A DNA stretch of 64,000 nt from Archivesica marissinica. Lineage: Eukaryota > Mollusca > Bivalvia > Venerida > Vesicomyidae. This document shows positions 12,601-27,600 of the stretch, in pieces. The DNA is taken from positions 51,256,233 through 51,320,232 of the forward strand of contig CM026403.1 of NCBI GenBank assembly GCA_014843695.1, read 5' to 3'. Every line of letters starts with the position of its first letter. The stretch's first letter is position 1. The notes beneath the pieces were generated by a model, which searched no databases, was not told the origin of the DNA, and worked only from the letters and a program-made list of their open reading frames with translations. The translations under genes were made by a program, and so were the position numbers.

Positions 12601-15600
12601 TTTCCTGGGCAGGCTCCAGCGTTTAACCAGTACTTGGGTGCACCAACCTCCGTAAGAAACTGCCAACTTTTTCATATACATGAGACACGGCCTGAGCGGG
12701 GCTCGAACCCGTGACCATCAGTGATGATACAAGTCAGCGACCTTAACCACTCGACCACGGAGGCGGACTATTTAGAAAAAGAATACAACTATAAATAAGT
12801 ATATCATACAGTCACGAAGACAATGCAACAACATACAACATCGGATATGACAGCTCTATCTTCAACTACTCCTAGTACAACTATTGCTATGACTACACCA
12901 CCACCACGAACGACAACCAGTTCATCTACGACAGCTTCAACTACTCCTAGTACAACTATTGCTACAACTACACCACCACTACGAACGACAACCAGCGCAT
13001 CTATGACAGCTTCAACTACTCCTAGTACAACTATTGCTACAACTACACCACCACCACGAACGACAACCAGCGCATCTACGACCGCTTCAACTACGAGAGC
13101 AACTATGGCTACACCGTCTACAACAGGTACATTTCCCATACTGATATTATTGTTCAATGTTCAACGTCATCGATCGCACCCCCAACTATTACACCAAACA
13201 TGAAGAAAATTGAACAATCGATAGAAGCAAGATATTTAGCTATGTTCATATAGACATACGTACATGCACATGTATGCTCGAAATATAGACTAGTACATGC
13301 ACATGTATGCTCGAAATATAGACTAGTACATGCACATGTATGCTTGAAATATAGACTAGTACATGCACATGTATGATCGAAATATAGACTAGTACATGCA
13401 CATGTATGCTCGAAATATAGACTAGTACATGCACATGTATGCTCGAAATATAGACTAGTACATCACATGTATGCTTGAAATATAGACTAGTACATGCACA
13501 TGTATGCTCGAAATATAGACTAGTACATTCACATGTATGCTTGAAATATAGACTAGTACATGCACATGTATGCTCGAAATATAGACTAGTACATGCACAT
13601 GTATGCTCGAAATATAGACATACGTACATGCACATGTATGCTTGAAATATAGACTAGTACATGCACATGTATGCTTGAAATATAGACTAGTACATGCACA
13701 TGTATGCTTGAAATATAGACTAGTACATGCACATGTATGCTTGAAATATAGACTAGTACATGCACATGTATGCTTGAAATATAGACTAGTACATTCACAT
13801 GTATGCTTGAAATATAGACTAGTACATGCACATGTATGCTTGAAATATAGACTAGTACATGCACATGTATGCTCGAAATATAGACTAGTACATTCACATG
13901 TATGCTTGAAATATAGACTAGTACATGCACATGTATGCTCGAAATATAGACTAGTACATGCACATGTATGCTTGAAATATAGACATACGTACATGCACAT
14001 GTATGCTCGAAATATAGACTAGTACATTCACATGTATGCTTGAAATATAGACTAGTACATGCACATGTATGCTCGAAATATAGACTAGTACATTCACATG
14101 TATGCTTGAAATATAGACTAGTACATGCACATGTATGCTCGAAATATAGACTAGTACATGCACATGTATGCTTGAAATATAGACATACGTACATGCACAT
14201 GTATGCTCGAAATATAGACTAGTACATTCACATGTATGCTTGAAATATAGACTAGTACAAAATATAGACTAGTACATGCACATGTATGCTTGAAATATAG
14301 ACTAGTACATGCACATGTATGCTCGAAATATAGACTAGTACATTCACATGTATGCTTGAAATATAGACTAGTACATGCACATGTATGCTCGAAATATAGA
14401 CTAGTACATGCACATGTATGCTTGAAATATAGACTAGTACATGCACAGTATGCTCGAAATATAGACTAGTACATGCACATGTATGCTTGAAATATAGACA
14501 TACGTACATGCACATGTATGCTCGAAATATAGACTAGTACATTCACATGTATGCTTGAAATATAGACTAGTACATGCACATGTATGCTCGAAATATAGAC
14601 TAGTACATTCACATGTATGCTCGAAATATAGACTAGTACATGCACATGTATGCTCGAAATATAGACTAGTACATTCACATGTATGCTTGAAATATAGACT
14701 AGTACATGCACATGTATGCTCGAAATATAGACTAGTACATGCACATGTATGCTTGAAATATAGACATACGTACAGGCACATGTATGCTCGAAATATAGAC
14801 TAGTACATTCACATGTATGCTTGAAATATAGACTAGTACATGCACATGTATGCTCGAAATATAGACTAGTACATGCACATGTATGCTTGAAATATAGACA
14901 TACGTACATGCACATGTATGCTCGAAATATAGACTAGTACATTCACATGTATGCTCGAAATATAGACTAGTACATTCACATGTATGCTCGAAATATAGAC
15001 TAGTACATGCACATGTATGCTTGAAATATAGACATACGTACATGCACATGTATGCTCGAAATATAGACTAGTACATTCACATGTATGCTTGAAATATAGA
15101 CTAGTACATGCACATGTATGCTCGAAATATAGACTAGTACATGCACATGTATGCTCGAAATATAGACTAGTACATTCACATGTATGCTTGAAATATAGAC
15201 TAGTACATTCACATGTATGCTTGAAATATAGACTAGTACATGCACATGTATGCTCGAAATATAGACTAGTACATGCACATGTATGCTCGAAATATAGACT
15301 AGTACATGCACATGTATGCTTGAAATATAGACTAGTACATGCACATGTATGCTCGAAATATAGACTAGTACATCACATGTATGCTTGAAATATAGACTAG
15401 TACATGCACATGTATGCTCGAAATATAGACTAGTACATGCACATGTATGCTCGAAATATAGACTAGTACATTCACATGTATGCTTGAAATATAGACTAGT
15501 ACATGCACATGTATGCTCGAAATATAGACTAGTACATGCACATGTATGCTTGAAATATAGACATACGTACATGCACATGTATGCTCGAAATATAGACTAG

Positions 15601-18600
15601 TACATTCACATGTATGCTTGAAATATAGACTAGTACATGCACATGTATGCTCGAAATATAGACTAGTACATTCACATGTATGCTCAAAATATAGACTAGT
15701 ACATGCACATGTATGCTTGAAATATAGACATACGTACATGCACATGTATGCTCGAAATATAGACTAGTACATTCACATGTATGCTTGAAATATAGACTAG
15801 TACATGCACATGTATGCTCGAAATATAGACTAGTACATTCACATGTATGCTTGAAATATAGACTAGTACATGCACATGTATGCTCGAAATATAGACTAGT
15901 ACATGCACATGTATGCTTGAAATATAGACATACGTACATGCACATTTATGCTCGAAATATAGACTAGTACATTCACATGTATGCTTGAAATATAGACTAG
16001 TACATGCACATGTATGCTCGAAATATAGACTAGTACATTCACATGTATGCTCGAAATATAGACTAGTACATGCACATGTATGCTCGAAATATAGACTAGT
16101 ACATTCACATGTATGCTCGAAATATAGACTAGTACATGCACATGTATGCTTGAAATATAGACATACGTACATGCACATGTATGCTCGAAATATAGACTAG
16201 TACATTCACATGTATGCTTGAAATATAGACTAGTACATGCACATGTATGCTCGAAATATAGACTAGTACATGCACATGTATGCTTGAAATATAGACATAC
16301 GTACATGCACATGTATGCTCGAAATATAGACTAGTACATTCACATGTATGCTTGAAATATAGACTAGTACATGCACATGTATGCTCGAAATATAGACTAG
16401 TACATTCACATGTATGCTCAAAATATAGACTAGTACATGCACATGTATGCTTGAAATATAGACATACGTACATGCACATGTATGCTCGAAATATAGACTA
16501 GTACATTCACATGTATGCTTGAAATATAGACTAGTACATGCACATGTATGCTCGAAATATAGACTAGTACATTCACATGTATGCTTGAAATATAGACTAG
16601 TACATGCACATGTATGCTCGAAATATAGACTAGTACATGCACATGTATGCTTGAAATATAGACATACGTACATGCACATTTATGCTCGAAATATAGACTA
16701 GTACATTCACATGTATGCTTGAAATATAGACTAGTACATGCACATGTATGCTCGAAATATAGACTAGTACATTCACATGTATGCTCGAAATATAGACTAG
16801 TACATGCACATGTATGCTCGAAATATAGACTAGTACATTCACATGTATGCTTGAAATATAGACTAGTACATGCACATGTATGCTCGAAATATAGACTAGT
16901 ACATGCACATGTATGCTTGAAATATAGACATACGTACATGCACATGTATGCTCGAAATATAGACTAGTACATGCACATGTATGCTTGAAATATAGACTAG
17001 TACATGCACATATATGCTTAAAATATAGACTAGTACATGCATATGTATGCTTGAAATATAGACTAGTACATGCATATGTATGCTTGAAATATAGACTAGT
17101 ACATGCACATGTATGCTTGAAACATAGACTAGTACATGCATATGTATGCTTGAAATATAAACTAGTACATGCACATGTATGCTTGAAATATAGACTAGTA
17201 CATGCATATGTATGCTTGAAATATAGACTAGTACATGCACATGTATGCTTGAAATATAGACTAGTACATGCATATGTATGCTTGAAATATAGACTAGTAC
17301 ATGCACATGTATGCTCGAAATATAGACTAGTACATTCACATGTATGCTCGAAATATAGACTAGTACATTCACATGTATGCTTGAAATATAGACTAGTACA
17401 TGCACATGTATGCTCGAAATATAGACTAGTACATGCACATGTATGCTCGAAATATAGACTAGTACATTCACATGTATGCTTGAAATATAAACTAGTACAT
17501 TCACATGTATGCTTGAAATATAGACTAGTACATGCACATGTATGCTTGAAATATAGACTAGTACATGCATATGTATGCTTGAAATATAGACTAGTACATG
17601 CACATGCATGCTCGAAATATAGACTATTACATTCACATGTATGCTCGAAATATAGACTAGTACATTCACATGTATGCTTGAAATATAGACTAGTACATGC
17701 ACATGTATGCTCGAAATATAGACTAGTACATTCACATGTATGCTTGAAATATAGACTAGTACATTCACATGTATGCTTGAAATATAGACTAGTACATGCA
17801 CATGTATGCTTGAAATATAGACTAGTACATGCACATGTATGCTCGAAATATAGACTAGTACATTCACATGTATGCTTGAAATATAGACTAGTACATGCAC
17901 ATGTATGCTCGAAATATAGACTAGTACATTCACATGTATGCTTGAAATATAGACTAGTACATGCACATGTATGCTCGAAATATAGACTAGTACATACATG
18001 TATGCTTGAAATATAGACTAGTACATGCACATGTATGCTCGAAATATAGACTAGTACATGCACATGTATGCTTGAAATATAGACATACGTACATGCACAT
18101 GTATGCTCGAAATATAGACTAGTACATTCACATGTATGCTTGAAATATAGACTAGTACATGCACATGTATGCTTGAAATATAGACTAGTACATTCACATG
18201 TATGCTCGAAATATAGACTAGTACATGCACATGTATGCTTGAAATATAGACTACGTACATGCACATGTATGCTCGAAATATAGACTAGTACATTCACATG
18301 TATGCTTGAAATATAGACTAGTACATGCACATGTATGCTCGAAATATAGACTAGTACATTCACATGTATGCTTGAAATATAGACTAGTACATGCACATGT
18401 ATGCTCGAAATATAGACTAGTACATGCACATGTATGCTTGAAATATAGACATAGTACATGCACATGTATGCTCGAAATATAGACTAGTACATTCACATGT
18501 ATGCTTGAAATATAGACTAGTACATGCACATGTATGCTCGAAATATAGACTAGTACATGCACATGTATGCTTGAAATATAGACTAGTACATGCACATATA

Positions 18601-21600
18601 TGCTTAAAATATAGACTAGTACATGCATATGTATGCTTGAAATATAGACTAGTACATGCACATATATGCTTGAAATATAGACTAGTACATGCATATGTAT
18701 GCTTGAAATATAGACTAGTACATGCATATGTATGCTTGAAATATAGACTAGTACATGCACATGTATGCTTGAAATATAGACTAGTACATGCATATGTATG
18801 CTTGAAATATAGACTAGTACATGCACATGTATGCTTGAAATATAGACTAGTACATGTATATGTATGCTTGAAATATAGACTAGTACATGCACATGTATGC
18901 TTGAAATATAGACTAGTACATGCATATGTATGCTTGAAATATAGACTAGTACATGCACATGTATGCTTAAAATATAGACTAGTACATGCACATGTATGCT
19001 TAAATAAAATATAGACAAATCATCACACTATTATATGTTTTAGACTGTGCTACATAACTAACTTTATTATTGTAATATATTTCATGTAATTGTATGAACT
19101 TGTGGGTACACTGTCTTGTTTATAATAAAAGGAAATACATATATATGTGTTCGTGTAGTCATGTCGATGTATGTCTTCATTAATAATATCACATACTGTG
19201 CATTACGTTTATTTATCGTCGCCACTGGTTGCCCATATGAGCGACGCCTCCTGAAGAGATTAGTCATTTTAGATTTTTGGAGGATAGTGCAATGATACAG
19301 ACGGAGACCCATTCCAGAGTCTCCCCTGGTTCTTTTACGTGTACAATGTAAAGCACCGACACGAGACATCTGAAAGACTGTTAATATTACTACCTGCGTT
19401 CCCTAGATTACCAGTCCAACGTGTTTCCACTGGTCTACAGATTCGTCTACTGTCGTCTGCTACTATATTTATACCTTATTGCTATAAATAAGCGAATGCC
19501 CAAATGTTGAAATACTCTGTTTTTGAGGCAAATATATCGGAAAAAATTATACCATTTAATAGCAAATTAAATTCTGCAGACACGTTTTCACCGATGCAAT
19601 GTCGTTTTAAATATACAGGGATTTTCATTTATTCAACGGGGTACAAGAATCCATGAATACAAATGAAGCCATGTATGCATAAGTGTATGTCGCTCGTTGA
19701 ATGGCATTTCCAATGTTAGTTTGATTCATATTGCCAAACATTGTAATATGAAACCCTTTTGCAAAGTCAATAAAACAAACTTTGTTCAATAATATGCTTA
19801 AAAATACAATTTTAATTTAACTGTATACCGTACATAATCCTCTATAATCCATCAACATTATTAGCAGCATGTATGTAATCTTATTCCCTTTAATATAACA
19901 CCAAACACATGCTGATTGAACGTTTTAATCTACATGTATGTGGAAAGTATTTTGTGTTGGTCAAACATGTGACACTTTTGGACGCCATCTTGGATTTAGG
20001 GGTGACTGCAACACATATGACTGTGTACTGTATTATTGTGTATTGTCATATTGTCTAGCAAACACACATAGTGTAATTAGTTTGTAAGGATGTGGCAATA
20101 TGAGTCAACACTTGATTTCAAAATAGTTAGACGTTCAAGTATATTAAATGATGATGGGGGCCAGCAATGGTGGCCTTCGTGGCTAAGGTATTTGACTCTC
20201 AAATCACTTGTAAAGTAGGTGATAAATCCTTTCCTTTGAGGTAGAAAGTAGAAAGTCGGTGGTTCTATTTGGATGCGCGTCCATGTCTGAAATACTGCTC
20301 AGGGGGAATGCACGGTCTTCTTCCAATATAAATAGCTGGGAGTCGCCATGTGACCAAAACTGAATGGAAACTTAAAAACCCGACCGAGTGGGACTCGTAC
20401 TACAGTGGTGAGGGGTACGTGATTTGTATTAGTAATTATAATTGCTACATTAGCGCAGTGCTTAGCGCGCTCGCTTCTCACCAATGCAACCCGGGTTCGA
20501 TCCTTGGACCGGGAAGTATGTGAGATGGTACGGTGGTCGCCAGATCGGACAGGTGGGTTTTCTCCGGGTACTCCGGTTTCCTCCCACACGAATAACCACA
20601 TTTACGCTTTCATCCGCGCCAACGAGAGTGATTAATATAAGTTGTTAAAACTTGCTTCGCAATCGTTGTAAAATAAATAAAGCTTAAACTAATTATAATT
20701 ATTTATAATTTATCTCGACTTTCAGCAACAACTACACACGTTCCGGCTCCGGTCACATGGCCGTATGGTACATACGGTTTAATGCGGACTCGGCAAGGTT
20801 GTCCAGCGAGCAACACACGATGGGCACAAGGTTGGCTAAAACAGGATACTGAGGACAGTGATGCACATAACTTCTTCACAGCACACATTCAGAATTTCTT
20901 AGCTGGTAATTTCTTAAAACATTCGTTTCATCAGACACACATTTTAGAGACATACGATGAACATGACCAATCTGAGATAGCAAGCCTCATTCACACTACT
21001 GTTCATAGTTGGCTATCTCACAATGATGAAGACTTTTAAGAGAAAAAACCTGGACCAGGAAATAGATCTCGGTCACCTCCAATATCGAATGGTTTCATCC
21101 TTGACCCGAAAACGAGACACATCGGTCCACCCGATACCCACCAGTCCACGCTCCAACCTGACACTCATCCGTCCACCGAGACCCATCAGTCCACCCGAGA
21201 CCCAACCTTCAACCAAACTTTATAAAAATCCGTCTGTAACTGTTTGCGTAACATATAACGTGTACATATGTATATGGAGTACCTTTCAAACATGTAAATT
21301 ACTTTGTTTGGTTTTTTGGTTTTGGCGTTAAAAGAAGACCTCTATAAACTATAGCTTCCGGTTCTAATCCTTTTTCTTACATGTTTCTAAATGTTGTGTA
21401 AAATGTAAATTTGTACATGTTGTATCATTGTTTGAAATAAACTATGTTTAAACTAAACGTCGCACCAATAGCTTGTGTCATATGGCGACTCTTCAGCTAC
21501 TATTGGTGGAGGAAAACCCCGGGTGTTCCTCCGAGCAGTATTTCACACACACATACGGACACCCTGGTAGAACCAATGACCTTCCGCAAGCCATATGGAT

Positions 21601-24600
21601 CTCTTCCCCATTTGAAAAAATTCGATATCCCATTGTGATTCGAACATACACTGGTGAGTGGTAAGTGATTAACCACCTTAGCAACGTGGTAGTCCCCTCC
21701 CCCACTCCCCATGCACGGTGTATGTCTCTCTTCCAGTTATATGCAATTAACCAGTCGCCAAATGCCCTATCGCTCCGCCCCTACGATCACGTGACCCAGT
21801 AACGCGAATTGCTGATTGGATTATTGATTAGCTTGATAGACAGGCAGCGACTGGTTAATTAAGGCAATACACACACAGCTAGCTGTTCAATTAATTGATT
21901 AATTCTTGAGAGTGCAAGTAGTATTGCATAAACATTAAACGACACACATAAGAAGCATAAATGCAAAAAGGTGAATCATAGCCCTAAACAAACCCTAACA
22001 CTAATCTAAACCAAACCCTAACCTAACATAAACGCTAACCCTATCCTAATCAAACCCTAATCCCTATCTAAGCCAAACACTAACCTAACATAAACGCTAA
22101 CCATATCCTAATCAAACCCTAATCCTTATCTAAACCAAACACTAACCTAAACGCTAACCCTAATCTAATCAAACCCTAATCCTTATCTAAGCAAAATCCT
22201 AACCTAAACGCTAGCCCTAACCAAACCCTAACCTAATCCAAACCCTAACCTAACCTAAACGCTAACCCTAACCTAATCAAACCCTAATCCTTATCTAAGC
22301 AAAACCCTAACCTAAGCGCTAACCATAACCAAACACTAACCTAAACCAAACCCTAACCTAAACGCTAACCCTAGCATAACCAAACCATAATCTAATCCAA
22401 ACCAAACCCTAACCTAAACCAAACCCTAACCTAAACGCTAACCCTAGCCTAACCAAACCATAATCTAATCCAAACCAAACCCTAACCTAAACCAAACCAA
22501 ACCTAACCTAAACGCTAACCCTAATATGGTACTCTCAAGAGTGAAATCACCATACAATATCTCTATTAAATTTATTCAGAAATATAGACTGTATACAAAT
22601 TAAGTATAGGATATAAGCCGATAACGATCCAATATGTAAAATATTGGATTGTGTGAGGCGCGTACCGCCGAATACAGTACCAATATGTTACATATGTTAT
22701 CGGTTTGAGGCTTATATCTTACTTAAAACACACACTTATATAAGAAGATCATACTAAATAAAATTGTAAATTTCCTGCATGTACGCTTAGTATTTAATAT
22801 TCTGGCTTTTTAACACCAATCCAATATTAATAATAATAAGGTCACGACAGTGTTTTAAAGGCCTGCAGGTTGACCTATATTTGACCTTAAACACACGAGG
22901 AATAGCGGTACAAATCTGACGGTCGACGCACTAAACACACGAGGAATAGCGGTACAAATCTGACGGTCGAGGCACATCGTATTTGCCACATGCGAGACCC
23001 TGCATGGTATACATCTAATACATGAGCACCACTTATATCTATTATGACCCACGTACATATCAGAGGTTATAAATTGCTGAAATTGAAGTTCTGTATTTTT
23101 ATAGTACTTACAACTGGTGTAAACAATTCAACTCCACTTATGGCCCAAATAAGGCTGGTTGCGCGGGTTAGGCAGCCAGTTCCTGCATTGCTGTACCACA
23201 CATTCAGGCATCAGTTCCCTCTTATGCCAAGTACAGTCTCCTCTTCTAGCCGCTACTTTTCTCTCTATATATCTGACATCTTTCCATGCGCCACAATTAT
23301 ATAGCATTGCCCAAAACCTCCTGTATAGAAGCTTTCTCTCATGTGAATTTAGATTATGCGGTGGACGATTATTAGCAGGCCACCAAAGTTGTTTGTTCTG
23401 TTCATTCGAACAAAAATGGAATGTATTGTCAAACATTACCAAAATGACCACACAGACTGTTCACCCGAGTCTCGGTGTAACATAGATCCCAACTATATCC
23501 CCAGCCGTCAAATACTTACAAGTCCTGTTGCTGTAGAACTGTTGCTGTCATGTGTTAGAAAATGCTATGTTTATAAGGAAGCGCAAAATTATATCTACCA
23601 CATGGACACTAGTAGCGTGGAATCATTCAACAACAGCTTGAATGTTTTCCATGACAAACGTATCGGAACCTTCTCTGCTCTTTACTACACTATACGCTCA
23701 AATTTGGCAATATGTCAATGGAATGAGACAGTGCAAGTCAAGAATAATACAAGACTCCGTTGTACGCTCCAGTTCAAATCCAACATTTGGGCAAGGTATA
23801 AACAGGCATTATTTTCACACTTAATCTGGCGGCCTTTTTAAACCAGATGATACATGAAAGTGACAGAACAGAATATGAAAGTGACGAAACTCCGACCTTA
23901 CAAACAACATAGATCCTGATCAGTTTAACAGTTTATTCGTAATTCAAGGCTATATTATATGCATATTATATTATATGCATACAAATTATCAGTCTCAGTG
24001 ATTACGCTACGGCTGATGAGGCACCTACATAACATGTAATCTATGTCCCTGGGCTGATCTGGATTATGTAGTTTGAATACTCATAACTATCAATTTTCTT
24101 TACAATCAATAATATACGTTTACTTAAATTGTCAGGGCCTCATTTTGACTAATTCTCAGCTCACAGAGTGATCGTGCATATTAACCGTTAGAAAATACCT
24201 ACATACGCCAAATTATACTGAATGTACTGCTACATTGTTGATGCAAGCCACTAATCACATGGAACAGGTAGTAAAGTATAAATCTTTACAATTGGACGGG
24301 GTCAAACTGCAGGCCTTTAAGCCAGGTTAATGTGCACTGTGTACTTGATGTTACACGATAAATATTTCATTGAATTAACGGATTAAAATTAGCCCCGACG
24401 TTGCGCAAGTAATACTTATCGTCAGTTATATATCATGAATACACCCGTATTGTTACAGGAGATTTCCAAAGCAACAACTTGGTAACTGGCTTTTGTATCA
24501 AGGACAACGCGAGAGGCAGTCCGTATGACCAGGCTTGGCCTAGAGGTTCATATTGCATATTAAAGCATAGAACGTGTCCAGCAGGTAGGTTTAATAAAAA

Positions 24601-27600
24601 TATATTGTATTTCAAATTACTATGAATTATCACAATGTGTAATGAGCAGCTATGGATGACATTCGCTATCCTTGTGATTAGTCAGGTATGAATTGTGACT
24701 AATACAGAATGTGGTTCAGTGATAGCCATGTATGTAATGTCATTAAGCAAGGCACCTCACACACAATGCTTAATACTGATTTAACCTTCATTTATTTTAC
24801 AACGATTGCGAAGCAAGTTTTAACAACTTATATTAATCACTCTCGTTGGCGCGGATGAAAGCGTATATGTGGTCATTCGTGTGGGTGAAAACCATAATAC
24901 CCGGAGAAAACACACCTGTCCGATCTGGCGACCACCGTACCATCTCACATATTTCCCGGTCCGAGGATCGAACCCAGGATTCATTGGTGAGTTGGTGAGA
25001 AGCGAGCGCGCTAACCACTGCGCTAATCGGACAGCCTAGTTGCTTAGTACTGATTAACCGCGTAGGTTCGCTAACCATGCCTAGGAAAACATGTCTAGGC
25101 TTGACATTAATGGAACAATCATACATACATACCTTAGTTTAATAGATGGGTCGGTCCAGTTGTTGTTATCACGTTGACCACGAATCCAGGGTTCGTAGGT
25201 TCAATCCCCGCCTGACCATAATGATATTAGCAGTCTTTCAGATGGGACTATAAACCGAGGTCTCATGTATCGGTGCATCGGGCATGTAAAAGAACAAGCG
25301 AGGCTTCTGGAACCGGGGTCTATTCTTTATCTTGCGCACTCCTCATCCATAAAGACTATTATTTTTTTGGAGGCGTCACCCCTAATTATTCAGGGGGTGA
25401 CTTTTCACCCCCGAAAAAGCAAAACAACCTTAGTTACCATAGTTTATTGAAGGGCTCATGTTCCTTGTATCTGATGTATTTGTTAACCTCTGTTTTAAAT
25501 CATTCATAAACATATACTTTCTAGTCTTAACGACGTGACCTCAGCACCGTATGTGTCGAGCACCTTAAGCATGGTGTTGTATATATAGTTTAAAGTGACA
25601 CCAAACAGTTAATCTCCGGCTATTATTGGTGGAGGAAGAACCCGTGTACCCCCCTTCCAAGCAGTATTAAGTTAGACATAAACGTGCACCTTGGTGGAAC
25701 CACCGACATTCTGCCACCGAGTGCGATTCGAACCTACAGGGATAAAGAGCAAGTGATTTGAAGCTTAGTTCAAGTAGTGGTTACTCGATTTAGTATTATC
25801 ATTTATATGCAAATTTATAATGTATACAGTTTCGTTGGAGAGGAATTAATATAAGTTTTATGAAAACTTGTTTTGCGATCCAAATTATTAAAAACTTATA
25901 TTATTCGTATGTTTTACATGTAATTTATTGAAATAAATACTGTTTAAACTAAGTAATAGTTATCTTGATACAATTTATATAATACTTATGAATACAATAA
26001 GTGTACCCCTCCATATCTTGCAGGGTTTGGAAGCGGCAGTATATATTGGGATGATGAAGACAGTAGTAATATTAACGCCCACGGTGGAGCAATGCCAGAC
26101 GGGGAATATGGCCACGATACGAAACTATATTACTGTTGCAGGTTATTTTTAAACTTTACTATTAGAATAATTATAATAATGTTATGCTTTCCAATGTAAC
26201 ATATAAATTTCGCAGTGAAATAAAATGTGTCATAACGGTATAATTAGTTACTCCAATATCGGAGTTAATGATCGTTATCATTACACGATCATTCTATATC
26301 TCCTTACACAATAATGACATTAGTAAGTACACGATCATTCTATATCTCCCTTACACAATCATGACATTTAACATTACACGATCATTCTATATCTCCCTAC
26401 ACAATAATGACATTAGTAAGTACACGATCATTCTATATCTCCTTACACAATAATGACATTAGTAAGTACACGATCATTCTATATCTCCTTACACAATCAT
26501 GACATTTAACATTACACGATCATTCTATATCTCCTTACACAATAATGACATTAGTAAGTACACGATCATTCTATATCTCCTTACACAATAATGACATTAG
26601 TAAGTACACGATCATTCTATATCTCCCTTACACAATATGACATTTAATCACGATCATCATATCTCCTTACACAATCATGACATTTAATACACGATCATTC
26701 TATATCTCCTTACACAATATGACATCATTCTATATCTCCTTACACAATAATGACATTAGTAAGTACACGATCATTCTATATCTCCTTACACAATAATGAC
26801 ATTAGTAAGTACACGATCATTCTATATCTCCTTACACAATAATGACATTAGTAAGTACACGATCATTCTATATCTCCTTACACAATAATGACATTAGTAA
26901 GTACACGATCATTCTATATCTCCCTTACACAATCATGACATTTAACATTACACGATCATTCTATATCTCCTTACACAATCATGACATTTAACATTACACG
27001 ATCATTCTATATCTCCTTACACAATAATGACATTAGTAAGTACACGATCATTCTATATCTCCTTACACAATAATGACATTAGTAAGTACACGATCATTCT
27101 ATATCTCCCTTACACAATAATGACATTAGTAAGTACACGATCATTCTATATCTCCCTTACACAATAATGACATTAGTAAGTACACGATCATTCTATATCT
27201 CCCTTACACAATAATGACATTAGTAAGTACACGATCATTCTATATCTCCCTTACACAATAATGACATTAGTAAGTACACGATCATTCTATATCTCCCTTA
27301 CACAATAATGACATTAGTAAGTTCACGATCATTCTATATCTCCCTTACACAATCATGACATTTAACATTACACGATCATTCTATATCTCCTTACACAATC
27401 ATGACATTTAACATTACACGATCATTCTATTTCACATTACACAATACTGACATCTAACATTACACGATCATTCTATTTCACCTTACACAATAATGACATT
27501 TAACATTACACGATCATTCTATTTCACCTTACACAATACTGACATTTAACATTACACGATCATTCTATTTCACCTTACACAATACTGACATTTATCATTA

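Noticed and set aside
12804..13157. 117-codon minus-strand Val-rich ORF
   Set aside because: Antisense shadow of the Thr-codon repeats in exon 3.
13246..19018. Very long open frames on both strands (up to 611 codons) in the 33-bp array
   Set aside because: They are a consequence of a repeat unit divisible by three without stops in some frames. There is no initiation context, domain or codon bias, and mirrored ORFs occur on the opposite strand.
21023..21331. 102-codon Pro-rich ORF as a separate gene
   Set aside because: It derives from a local degenerate repeat downstream of exon 4 and lacks a credible start; more likely intron sequence.
21985..22525. True chromosome end
   Set aside because: The repeats are degenerate, limited to about 540 bp, and followed by more gene exons.
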